From: Ga0077530 sp035565975
GTDB lineage: Bacteria > Pseudomonadota > Alphaproteobacteria > Rhizobiales > Hyphomicrobiaceae
NCBI GenBank assembly: GCA_035565975.1
Contig: DATMRT010000080.1
Coordinates: 1 to 23,639, forward strand
Direction of reading: 5' to 3'
Length of the DNA stretch: 23,639 nucleotides
Shown here: positions 1 to 7,020 of the stretch, piece by piece
Position numbering within the stretch: the stretch's first letter is position 1
How the letters are laid out: each line of letters starts with the position of its first letter
Notes under the pieces: generated by a model
The model's database searches: none
What the model was told of the DNA's origin: nothing
What the model saw: the letters and a program-made list of their open reading frames with translations, nothing else
Program-made: the position numbers and the translations under genes

Positions 1-363
1 CTCGTCGTCGACGCTGCCATGAACGACCTCATCCGGCCGGCCATGTACGACGCTTTCCACGACATCTGGCCCGTCCGCGAGCCTGCACCGGAAACGCCGA
101 AGCGCCTCTACGACGTCGTCGGCCCGATCTGCGAGAGCGGCGACACCTTCGCGACCGGCCGCACGCTGCCCGAGACCCGGCCCGGGGACCTCGTCGCCCT
201 GATGACGGCTGGGGCCTACGGCGCCGTCATGTCCTCAACCTACAATTCCCGCCTGCTCGTTCCCGAGGTCCTGGTGCGCGGCGCCGAATGGGCCGTCGTC
301 CGCCCGCGGCCAACCTACGAGGAACTCATCAAGCTCGACCGTATGCCGGCGTGGCTGGGCTAG
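1..363 (+). CDS. lysA: Diaminopimelate decarboxylase, C-terminal part (5' truncated by window edge)
   Basis: This is the last 120 codons of a PLP-dependent diaminopimelate decarboxylase, which makes L-lysine from meso-diaminopimelate in the cytoplasm. The reading frame is open from base 1, so the ATG at 19 is internal and not the start. Visible family motifs are VVDAAMNDLIRPAMYDA near the left edge, then GPICESGDTFA, whose Cys-Glu-Ser-Gly-Asp segment contributes to the active site of the partner subunit in the dimer. AGAYGAVMSSTYNSR follows, carrying the conserved Tyr close to the PLP phosphate. The ending (RPTYEEL) is normal for the family. The gene is followed 115 nt later by a reductase-like gene on the same strand. 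The assignment rests on motif recognition and is firm. Confidence 0.95.
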   Translation, partial: LVVDAAMNDLIRPAMYDAFHDIWPVREPAPETPKRLYDVVGPICESGDTFATGRTLPETRPGDLVALMTAGAYGAVMSSTYNSRLLVPEVLVRGAEWAVVRPRPTYEELIKLDRMPAWLG

Positions 364-478
364 ATCGCGCACTTCGATCCTGACTGCCGAGCGAAAAAAT
401 TTCCGCCGCGTTGTCGATTTCACATCCGTCCATTCGACGTCACATTGATCGGCAGGACGAGAAGGGAGGATCGCGCGC

Positions 479-1126
479 ATGCCCAAACTCCGAGTACACA
501 ACTTCGCCATATCCGTCGACGGCTACGGCGCCGGCCCCAAGCAGGATCTGAGCGAGCCGCTCGGCATCGGCGGCGAAGCGTTGCACGACTGGTTTGTCGC
601 CACGCGGACCTTTCAGCGGCAAACTGGAAAGGACGGGGGGACGACCGGCATCGATGACGACTTCGCAGGCCGCGGCTTCAAGAACGTCGGCGCCTGGATC
701 ATGGGGCGCAACATGTTCGGACCGGTGCGCGGACCTTGGCCCGACGACAGCTGGAAGGGATGGTGGGGCAGCAACCCGCCGTACCACGGCCCCGTCTTCG
801 TGCTCACGAACCACCCCAAGGCACGGATCGTCATGGACGGCGGGACCACCTTCCACTTCGTCTCCGACGGCATTCACGCCGCCCTGCGGCGCGCCACGGA
901 AGCCGCCGATGGCAAGGACATCCAGCTCATGGGCGGGGCCTCCACGATCCGGCAATACCTCAGCGCGGGACTGATCGACGAGATGCATTTTGCCATTTCC
1001 CCGATCCTCCTCGGTTCAGGCGAACACCTGTTCGGCGGCATCGACACGCTGAAACTCGGGTACAGGTGCACCGAGCACGTGACGACGGCGAACGCCATGC
1101 ACGTGGTCCTGACGAAGAGCGGCTGA
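479..1126 (+). CDS. Dihydrofolate reductase / RibD C-terminal domain family protein
   Basis: A 215-aa cytosolic protein of the stand-alone RibD-C/DHFR-like fold, probably an NADPH-dependent reductase of unknown substrate. The N-terminus (LRVHNFAISVDGYGAGP) matches the family's first strand and 'SxDG' motif. WIMGRNMFGP, VFVLTNHP and IQLMGGASTIRQYLSAGLIDEM are the usual nucleotide-binding and core segments, and the HFAISPILLGSGEHLF ending is characteristic. The ATG at 479 is supported by a GGGAGGA Shine-Dalgarno at 464-470. The length is typical of the stand-alone members, which lack the RibD deaminase domain, so a role in riboflavin synthesis is not implied. It sits between lysA and the DUF4175 gene on the same strand. 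The family is confident; the reaction is unknown. Confidence 0.88.
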   Translation: MPKLRVHNFAISVDGYGAGPKQDLSEPLGIGGEALHDWFVATRTFQRQTGKDGGTTGIDDDFAGRGFKNVGAWIMGRNMFGPVRGPWPDDSWKGWWGSNPPYHGPVFVLTNHPKARIVMDGGTTFHFVSDGIHAALRRATEAADGKDIQLMGGASTIRQYLSAGLIDEMHFAISPILLGSGEHLFGGIDTLKLGYRCTEHVTTANAMHVVLTKSG

Positions 1127-1390
1127 GCACTGCAGCCGAGGCCCGCCTGCCGGCCACGAAGCCGCCGCACTGAGCGTTCAGCCTCCGGTTGAACGCAAAT
1201 TGATCGGGATGCCGGATCGTTTTGCAGCTTGGCTTTCGTGAAGCGTGTTAGGAACTCTTGTGCCGGTGCGTGGGTACGACCGGTACGGGTGGGCCGACCT
1301 GCCCCCTACTGAATGCTGTGCACGATGCCGAGCGCCGCGATCCGGGGCCGAATTGGTCCCCCATCTGCCGATTCGCTGTAAGGTGCGCCT
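1127..1390 (+). other. 264-bp intergenic region, no gene recognised
   Basis: No convincing coding signal is present; the two short open frames here overlap each other and the next gene. A small inverted repeat (CGTTCA at 1175-1180, TGAACG at 1190-1195, 9-nt loop) lies about 50 nt after the reductase stop, but no T-run follows, so it is at best a weak terminator or pause site. An AAGG at 1380-1383 upstream of the ATG at 1391 probably serves as the Shine-Dalgarno of the DUF4175 gene. I could not identify a confident promoter. Confidence 0.4.
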
Positions 1391-4018
1391 ATGGCCGAAC
1401 CGACCACCCCGCCGCGGTCGAACGCCGCGACGTTCGAGCGTAAGATCAGGCTGAGCCGCTGGGCCCAGCTTTTCGAGCGCCTATGGCCGCGCGTCTGGGT
1501 CTTGCTCGCGGTCGCCGCCCTTTTCGTCCTCGTTTCGCTCGCCGGCCTTTGGTCCTACCTCCCAGAGAGCGCCCACATCGCCCTCCTCGGGGCCTTCGGC
1601 CTCGTGGCCGTTGGCGCTCTTTTCTGGATGGCCCGCACGCCCTTCCCGACCCGGGAAGAAGCCCTCCGGCGCCTAGAACAGCGATCGTCGGTCCCGCACC
1701 GGCCGGCCTCCTCCTACGAGGACACGCTTTCCTCGCCCAACGCGGGGGGCAGCACCCAGGCTCTGTGGGAGGCTCACCGAGCCCGGCTCGCGGCCACCCT
1801 CGCTAAGCTTCGCGTTGGCACGCCCTCACCACGCACCGATCGCGCCGATCCCTGGGCGCTGCGTGCGGTACTGCTGATCGGTGTCGGCGTGCTCGCTGCG
1901 GCCGTCGGTGACGGCTTCATGGACCGCCTCTCGCAGGCCTTCCGCTTTGGCACACCCGCGACGGCCGTCAGCACCGCCCGCCTCGATGCCTGGGTGACGC
2001 CGCCAGCCTACACCGCCCGCCCGCCGCTCATGCTCGTCGACGGCTCGCGCCAGAGCGCGCCCCAAATACCCGGCGAAACGCGCCCGAGCTTCGAGGTGCC
2101 GATGAAGAGCGCGCTGGTCGTGCGCGCGAGCGGCGAGGGTGCCTCGGCGATGACCCTCGAGATCACCGACGAAGCGGGCAAGGTCGAAGTCCTTTCGCCG
2201 AAAAAGCCCCAGCTTCCGCCCGGTGTCACGATCACCAGCGAGGTCGCCGAGATCCGCTCGGAGCTGGCGCGCCCCGTGACCGTCCACGTGCGCGGGGTCA
2301 ACGGCGAGCCGCAATGGGCATTCCGCATCATTCCGGATCACGCGCCGAAGATCAGTCTCTCCAAGCAGCCGGAGGCTATGCCGCGCGGCTCGCTCAAGCT
2401 CACCTACAAGGTCGAGGACGACTACGGCATCGCGAGCGCGGAGGCGCGCATCACGCGCGTACGCCCGAAGCCCGGCGATCCGGCAACGAGCTGGGCGCGG
2501 CCGAAGAAGCAGGGCGCGCGACCGCCGCTCGAGAAACCGCCTGTGCTCACGCTGCGCCTGCCGCGCATGAACGCCAAGCATGCCGAAGGCACGAGCTATC
2601 ACGAGCTTTCCGGTCACCCGTGGGCGGGCATGCGCGTGCGCATGGTGCTTTCCGCGAAGGATCAGGCCGGCCAAGTCGGCAAGAGCGAGCCGGTCGAGTT
2701 CATCCTGCCGCAGCGCCGCTTCTATAATCCGATCGCCCGCGCCGTGATCGAGCAGCGCCGGGCGCTCATCGAGGATCCGCGCAATCGCGACCAGGTGCTC
2801 ATCGGCCTCGATGCGATCGCCGTCGAACCCGAAGGCTTCTTCCCCGACTACAGCGCCTACATCAATCTCCGTGGCGCCTACTGGCGGCTCCAGCGCGACC
2901 GGACCCGCGCCGGCACGAAGGACGTGGTCGATCAGCTCTGGCACGTGGCCGTGCGCCTCGAGGACGGCAATCTTTCCGATGCCGAACGCCGCCTGCGCCA
3001 AGCTCAGGAGGATCTCGCCAAGGCACTCCAGCAGGGTGCCAGCGACGAGGAGATCCAGCGCCTCATGAACGAGCTGCGCCAAGCGCTCAACGAGTTCATG
3101 GAGCAGCTTGCACGTCAGGCCGAAGGCCAGCCGCCGCAACAGATGCCGCCCGGCCAGTCGCCACAGCAGATGCTGAGCCAGCGTGATCTCGAGCGCATGA
3201 TGCGCGACATCGAGAACATGGCCCGCCAAGGCTCGCGCGAGAATGCGCAGCAGATGCTGAGCCAGCTTCGCGATCTGCTCGAGCGCCTTCAGTCGGGCCG
3301 CATGGCGCGCCAGCAGGGCCAGCAGAACCAGCAAATGATGCAGATGATGGACCAGTTCGGGGACGTCATCCGCCGCCAGCAGCAGCTACTCGACGATACC
3401 TTCAACGAGCAGCGCCAAGCCGGGGAAGAGGGCGAGGAAGGCGAGCAGGGCCAACAGGGACAGCGTGGTCAGCGCGGACAGCAGGGCCAACAGGGGCAGC
3501 AAGGTCAACGCGGGCAGCGCGGCCAGAGAGGTCAGCAAGGGCAGCAGGGCCGCGGCTACGGCGAACTGGGCCGCCGCCAGGGCGAGCTGCGTGACCGCCT
3601 CGGCCAGCTCGGCCAGGGCCTCCAGCAGTTCGGCATGAAACCGCCTTCGCAGCTCGGCGGCGCCCAGCGCTCCATGGAGGAGGCCGAGCAGGCCCTCCGG
3701 GAGGGTGATCTCGACGGCGCGGCCCGCGCCGAGCAGCGTGCCCTCGAACAGCTACGCCAGGGCGCTCAGCAGATGGCGCAGCAGATGCTGCAGCGGATGC
3801 CCGGCCAGCTCGGCCGCTCGGCCGACGTGCCGCTTGATCCCATGGGGCGGCCGCAACGCACCGAAGGTCCCGATCTCGGCACGTCCGTCAAAGTGCCCGA
3901 CGAGATCGACATCCAGCGCGCCCGCGAGATCCTCGAGGAGCTGCGCCGCCGCCTCGGCGACCAGCAGCGCCCGATCCTCGAACTCGATTACATCGAGCGT
4001 CTGCTGCGCCGGTTCTAA
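1391..4018 (+). CDS. TIGR02302/DUF4175 family membrane protein with Gln/Gly-rich low-complexity region
   Basis: An 875-aa protein of the alphaproteobacterial low-complexity family TIGR02302 (DUF4175), whose function is unknown. Three hydrophobic segments are visible at about residues 35-53, 62-80 and 157-173. They are followed by a large, probably extracytoplasmic, beta-rich region (about 190-440) and a long helical Gln/Arg/Glu-rich part (about 500-660) that could form coiled coils. Residues 678-719 are fourteen consecutive Gly-X-Y triplets (GEE, GEQ, GQQ, GQR), a collagen-like tract. The C-terminus (EIDIQRAREILEELRRRLGD to ELDYIERLLRRF) is the most conserved family signature. In related genomes this gene commonly follows lysA; here a reductase gene lies between them. 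The start at 1391 is preceded by AAGG. A cell-envelope role is inferred only from topology. Confidence 0.85.
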   Translation: MAEPTTPPRSNAATFERKIRLSRWAQLFERLWPRVWVLLAVAALFVLVSLAGLWSYLPESAHIALLGAFGLVAVGALFWMARTPFPTREEALRRLEQRSSVPHRPASSYEDTLSSPNAGGSTQALWEAHRARLAATLAKLRVGTPSPRTDRADPWALRAVLLIGVGVLAAAVGDGFMDRLSQAFRFGTPATAVSTARLDAWVTPPAYTARPPLMLVDGSRQSAPQIPGETRPSFEVPMKSALVVRASGEGASAMTLEITDEAGKVEVLSPKKPQLPPGVTITSEVAEIRSELARPVTVHVRGVNGEPQWAFRIIPDHAPKISLSKQPEAMPRGSLKLTYKVEDDYGIASAEARITRVRPKPGDPATSWARPKKQGARPPLEKPPVLTLRLPRMNAKHAEGTSYHELSGHPWAGMRVRMVLSAKDQAGQVGKSEPVEFILPQRRFYNPIARAVIEQRRALIEDPRNRDQVLIGLDAIAVEPEGFFPDYSAYINLRGAYWRLQRDRTRAGTKDVVDQLWHVAVRLEDGNLSDAERRLRQAQEDLAKALQQGASDEEIQRLMNELRQALNEFMEQLARQAEGQPPQQMPPGQSPQQMLSQRDLERMMRDIENMARQGSRENAQQMLSQLRDLLERLQSGRMARQQGQQNQQMMQMMDQFGDVIRRQQQLLDDTFNEQRQAGEEGEEGEQGQQGQRGQRGQQGQQGQQGQRGQRGQRGQQGQQGRGYGELGRRQGELRDRLGQLGQGLQQFGMKPPSQLGGAQRSMEEAEQALREGDLDGAARAEQRALEQLRQGAQQMAQQMLQRMPGQLGRSADVPLDPMGRPQRTEGPDLGTSVKVPDEIDIQRAREILEELRRRLGDQQRPILELDYIERLLRRF

Positions 4019-4023
4019 GCCTC

Positions 4024-4053
4024 CTCTCTCCCCCGCTCTTCGCGGGGAGAGGG
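4024..4053. repeat. GC-rich inverted repeat just after the DUF4175 stop
   Basis: The arm at 4026-4036 (CTCTCCCCCGC) pairs with 4042-4051 (GCGGGGAGAG) around a 5-nt loop, giving 10 base pairs with one bulged C and possible extension outward. It starts within 10 nt of the DUF4175 stop codon, so its transcript could act as a terminator or 3'-protective stem. No T-run follows. The sequence style is that of the rhizobial intergenic palindromes (RIME-like). Confidence 0.6.
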
Positions 4054-4084
4054 GGCACGCCAGAGGCGTGCTTTCAGCACGACG

Positions 4085-4165
4085 TGAGGGGCGGACGCTT
4101 GCGCCGACGTTGCCTATGCCGCCGCCCCTCATCCTAGCCTTCTCCCCGTCAGAACGGGGAGAAGG
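4085..4165. repeat. RIME-like intergenic palindromes
   Basis: Two further inverted repeats lie side by side. TGAGGGGCGG (4085-4094) pairs with CCGCCCCTCA (4122-4131) across a 27-nt loop. CCTTCTCCCCGT (4138-4149) pairs perfectly over 12 bp with ACGGGGAGAAGG (4154-4165) around the loop CAGA. The 'CCCCTCATCC...CCTTCTCCCC' wording strongly resembles dispersed intergenic mosaic elements of Rhizobiales, recalled from general knowledge and not checked against a database. It may serve as a bidirectional terminator between the convergent DUF4175 and phosphodiesterase genes. Confidence 0.6.
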
Positions 4166-4199
4166 GACTTGGCGCGCAGGCGGCTTCCTCAATCCATAA

Positions 4200-4292
4200 A
4201 AGACGGGGGCTTGGGGGTGTCCCCCCAAGCGGGTTACAGGGCGGCAGCCCTGTTCGCGCCAGAGGCGCGAGCGGGGGACACCCCCGCGTCTT
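4200..4292. repeat. Branched palindromic element (nested inverted repeats)
   Basis: A 93-bp block can fold into a multi-arm structure. The outer stem is AAGACG (4200-4205) with CGTCTT (4287-4292). Next, GGGGGTGTCCCCC (4213-4225) is the exact reverse complement of GGGGGACACCCCC (4273-4285). Inside are two hairpins: CAGGGC-GGCA-GCCCTG (4237-4252) and TCGCGCC-AGA-GGCGCGA (4254-4270). Alternatively CTTGGGGG (4210-4217) can fold on CCCCCAAG (4222-4229). It ends 8 nt before the phosphodiesterase stop codon. It could act as a terminator, but the architecture looks like a dispersed repeat. Confidence 0.65.
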
Positions 4293-4300
4293 CTTGAAAA

Positions 4301-5287
4301 TTACTTCGCGACCGCGGATGTTCTCCGCCCCACGCGGCCGATGCTTTCGATGCGGTTCGTCCAAACGAGGCCCCCGAAGCCCGGCGGCACCTTGGTCAGC
4401 GTTACTGGATCATCGATCCCCGCCGTGCCCGGATCACCCGCCCCGTAGGGCCCGAGCAGGATGATCTGACCACCCGCGCTCGCGATGCGCTGCTGGAAGC
4501 GGTTCGGCCAGCCCCAGAGCCAGGGCGCGATATTGATCGGCACCATGACCTGCGTGTTGCGGCAGGCCGCAGGGACATAGCCCGACCAGCCGAGCGCGAT
4601 GTACTGCATGAGGCAGCTCTTGAGGCCGGTGCGCGTCCAGATGTTGAGCTCCGGCAGATGCGCCTTCGCGGCGAGTGTCGGCGGATCGCCGCCATAGGCA
4701 CCCCAGACGGCTTTGTGCCACTGAGGATTCTCGCGCAGGAGAGCCGCGAGCATGTCGCCCTCGCGCGCCTCGTTGGACTTGAAGTTGACGATGAACTTCC
4801 CGTCCGGGAACGCGGCGAGCACCTCGTCGAGAGCGGGCATCAGGCCGACGCCCTTACCGCGAAGCGGAAAGGTCTTGCCGCCGTCGGTCGTGTAGCCGTA
4901 GCCCACGTCGAGCGTCTTGAGATAGGCCATGTCGTGATCGCGCGTGCGGCCCTTGCCCTCCGTGCGGCAATCCAGCGTCCAATCGTGGAAGACGGCGAGC
5001 CTGCCATCGGTCGTCGGATGCACGTCGAGCTCGACGATCTCGGCGCCGGCAGCGAAAGCGGCGCGCATGGCCGGCAGCGTATTCTCGATAAAATCGTGCG
5101 TCGGCGGGTGGATGCGCTCGGCGGTGCAGGTCTCGCTGGTGAGCCCTTCGCGGCGGAACGTCTGATGCACACCGCGATGGGCGATAAGGTGCAGATCAGC
5201 GGACGGCGGCGTGCGCGCGAGCCACGAGGCATTCCAGAGATAGATCGCCCCAACGAGGACGACCAGAACCAGCAACGCGCGCTTCAT
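4301..5287 (-). CDS. Glycerophosphodiester phosphodiesterase family protein, membrane-anchored
   Basis: A 328-aa GDPD-family enzyme expected to hydrolyse glycerophosphodiesters to glycerol-3-phosphate and an alcohol. Residues 1-19 form an uncleaved signal-anchor helix (KRALLVLVVLVGAIYLW), which places the catalytic domain in the periplasm. Catalytic motifs are in order: AHRG (His37, Arg38), ENT (68-70), ELDV (Glu86, Asp88) and FHD (His101, Asp102). A later IVNFKS segment corresponds to the usual 'EIK' strand with Asn in place of Glu, so metal binding may differ from the classic enzymes. The ATG at 5287 has a GGAGGG Shine-Dalgarno at 5294-5299. The gene converges on the DUF4175 gene across the repeat-rich region. 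Substrate specificity cannot be read from the sequence. Confidence 0.9.
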   Translation of the reverse strand: MKRALLVLVVLVGAIYLWNASWLARTPPSADLHLIAHRGVHQTFRREGLTSETCTAERIHPPTHDFIENTLPAMRAAFAAGAEIVELDVHPTTDGRLAVFHDWTLDCRTEGKGRTRDHDMAYLKTLDVGYGYTTDGGKTFPLRGKGVGLMPALDEVLAAFPDGKFIVNFKSNEAREGDMLAALLRENPQWHKAVWGAYGGDPPTLAAKAHLPELNIWTRTGLKSCLMQYIALGWSGYVPAACRNTQVMVPINIAPWLWGWPNRFQQRIASAGGQIILLGPYGAGDPGTAGIDDPVTLTKVPPGFGGLVWTNRIESIGRVGRRTSAVAK

Positions 5288-5374
5288 GAATTGCCCTCCG
5301 AGAACGGCGGGCTTCCTCGCGTACGAGCTGGACGATAGTTAGGCCGTCACACGACGAAACTTAGCCGCCACGCG

Positions 5375-5683
5375 TTACCCACCCCAGGTGCAGACGAGCT
5401 CGGTGCAGCGCGTGCGGCCGCTCGCGATGTCTGATGCCGTGCAGCGGACGGGCTGTGGACGGCACACGCGGCAGGTGTAGGAGGAGAGGCAGCCGCGATA
5501 GGCGCCGCCGCGCGAATAGTTGCAGGTCAGCAGCGTCTGGCAGAGGCGATTGCGCGGGTCGGTGCCAACGACCTGGGCACTGGCCGATGTCGAGGTAACG
5601 CTCGCCACCGTCAGCAGCAGAAATGGCGCGGTAAGGATCGCGGCGAACCAGCCGCGCGAATGTGCGGAACTGCGAACTGCCAT
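5375..5683 (-). CDS. Small secreted cysteine-rich protein (eight Cys), function unknown
   Basis: A 102-aa protein with a clear Sec signal peptide: basic n-region (MAVRSSAHSR), hydrophobic core at about residues 11-28, and an ASA/Q cleavage site after residue 36. The predicted mature part is about 66 aa with eight cysteines (LC, TC, GC, TC, VC, RC, RC, VC), suggesting four disulfides in the periplasm or outside the cell. The ATG at 5683 is chosen because GGGAGG at 5689-5694 sits 5 nt upstream; a more upstream ATG in frame (5710) lacks this. I do not recognise the family. It lies 87 nt upstream of the phosphodiesterase gene on the same strand. Confidence 0.7.
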   Translation of the reverse strand: MAVRSSAHSRGWFAAILTAPFLLLTVASVTSTSASAQVVGTDPRNRLCQTLLTCNYSRGGAYRGCLSSYTCRVCRPQPVRCTASDIASGRTRCTELVCTWGG

Positions 5684-5792
5684 GATGGCCTCCCGGAAAC
5701 GAGCGCACACGGGTTGAACGCCACATGAGCGCCTTTGTTTCCGCGAAAGGCAATCGCGGCAATCGGTGGTGGTAAATCGTCCGTGGATCGCG

Positions 5793-5824
5793 CGCGGGGC
5801 GTGCCCTGGCGGGCGTGCCCCGCG
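5793..5824 (-). terminator. GC-rich hairpin downstream of the tartrate dehydrogenase gene
   Basis: CGCGGGGC (5793-5800) pairs with GCCCCGCG (5817-5824), and an inner GCCC/GGGC stem closes a TGGC loop with GT/GT as internal mismatch. It begins 14 nt after the end of the dehydrogenase gene on the minus strand. No T-run follows, so it is a possible terminator or mRNA 3' stem only. Confidence 0.35.
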
Positions 5825-5838
5825 ACGGCTCTCCGCCG

Positions 5839-6924
5839 TTACTTAATGAGCTCGACGATGGCGTCGCCCAACTCGGTGCACATGGCCTTGCCGCCCATGT
5901 CGCGCGTGCGCACGTCCGTATCCTTGAGCAGCTTTTCGATGGCCATAACGATGGCGTCGGCGGCATCCTTGTGGCCGAGGTGCTCCAGCATCATGGCACC
6001 CGACCAGATCTGGCCAATCGGGTTCGAGATGCCCTGCCCTGCGATGTCCGGCGCCGAGCCGTGCACGGGCTCGAACATGGAGGGGAATTCCTTCTCGGGG
6101 TTGATGTTGCCGCCGGGCGCGATGGCGATGGTGCCGGTCGTCGCCGGGCCGAGGTCCGAGAGGATGTCGCCGAACAGGTTCGAGCCGACGATGACGTCGA
6201 ACCAATGCGGGTTGCGCACGAGGTGCGCGGTCAGGATGTCGATGTGATACTGGTCGGTCTTGGCCTTCGGATACTCCTTCGAGATCGCGGCGAAGCGCTC
6301 GTCCCAGTAGGGCATGGAGATCGAAATGCCATTGGACTTCGTGGCGCTCGTCACGTGATTGCGCGGGCGCGTCGCGGCGAGGTCGAAGGCATAGCGCATG
6401 ACGCGGTCGCAGCCGCGCTTGGTGAAGATCGCCTGCTGCACGGCCATCTCGTAGTCGCTGCCCTCGTACATGCGCCCGCCGACGGAGGAGTACTCGCCCT
6501 CGTTGTTCTCGCGCACGATGAAGTAGTCGATATCGCCCGGCTTCCTGTCCGCGAGCGGGCACTTCAGGCCCTCGAACAGGCGAACCGGGCGCAGGTTGAT
6601 GTACTGCTGGAACTCGCGCCGGATGGGGATCAGCAGGCCCCAGAGCGAGACGTGGTCGGGAACACCCGGAAAGCCCACGGCGCCAAGGTAGATCGCGTCG
6701 TGGTTGCGGATTCGGTCGAGGCCATCGTCCGGCATCATCTTGCCGGTCTTCTTGAAGACCTCGCAGGACCAGTCGAAGTTGTCCCATTCGAAGGCGATGT
6801 CGAACTTCCGCGCCACGGCCTCGAGCACCTTGATGCCTTCCGGCACCACCTCGTTGCCGATGCCGTCGCCGGGAATGACGGCGATCTTGTAGGCGTTCGG
6901 CTTCTTGCCGGGTTCCTTGGCCAT
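5839..6924 (-). CDS. ttuC: Tartrate dehydrogenase / D-malate decarboxylating dehydrogenase
   Basis: A 361-aa NAD-dependent beta-decarboxylating dehydrogenase of the isopropylmalate/isocitrate dehydrogenase superfamily, of the TtuC/DmlA (YeaU) type that oxidises tartrate or D-malate. Motifs: IPGDGIGNEV near the N-terminus, LRPVRL with the substrate-binding arginines, VRENNEGEYSSVGGR, and TSATKSN with the catalytic Lys. SNLFGDILSDL carries the metal-binding aspartates, and EPVHGSAPDIAG is the NAD-binding loop. The length equals that of the E. coli and Pseudomonas enzymes. The ATG at 6924 (MAKEPGK) is preferred over the upstream in-frame ATG at 6993 because AGGGAG lies at 6935-6940 and the extra 23 residues resemble no family member. 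A TauE/SafE permease gene lies 96 nt upstream on the same strand. LeuB is less likely; the exact substrate is uncertain. Confidence 0.88.
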   Translation of the reverse strand: MAKEPGKKPNAYKIAVIPGDGIGNEVVPEGIKVLEAVARKFDIAFEWDNFDWSCEVFKKTGKMMPDDGLDRIRNHDAIYLGAVGFPGVPDHVSLWGLLIPIRREFQQYINLRPVRLFEGLKCPLADRKPGDIDYFIVRENNEGEYSSVGGRMYEGSDYEMAVQQAIFTKRGCDRVMRYAFDLAATRPRNHVTSATKSNGISISMPYWDERFAAISKEYPKAKTDQYHIDILTAHLVRNPHWFDVIVGSNLFGDILSDLGPATTGTIAIAPGGNINPEKEFPSMFEPVHGSAPDIAGQGISNPIGQIWSGAMMLEHLGHKDAADAIVMAIEKLLKDTDVRTRDMGGKAMCTELGDAIVELIK

Positions 6925-7020
6925 GGCGTTTCTTCTCCCTGGATCGAATTCAGCGCCTGTCCTTGCCATGCGGGCGGCAACAGGTCCAGCCATTGAGGGG
7001 AATGCTGGTCTGCGCGCAGG

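Noticed and set aside
1245..1454. 69-aa open frame upstream of the DUF4175 gene
   Set aside because: It overlaps the DUF4175 start in another frame, lacks a Shine-Dalgarno and shows no recognisable feature.
1826..3334. 502-aa open frame on the - strand opposite the DUF4175 gene
   Set aside because: It is an antisense shadow whose Ala/Leu/Arg/His-rich composition reflects the complementary codons; no domain is recognised.
3422..3547. Short repeats in DNA that could suggest a CRISPR array
   Set aside because: The repeats are in-frame Gly-Gln-Gln/Arg codons inside a conserved gene, without spacers of unique sequence.
5815..6996. 393-aa open frame on the + strand opposite the tartrate dehydrogenase
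   Set aside because: It mirrors the dehydrogenase gene, which has full catalytic motifs; the antisense product has none.
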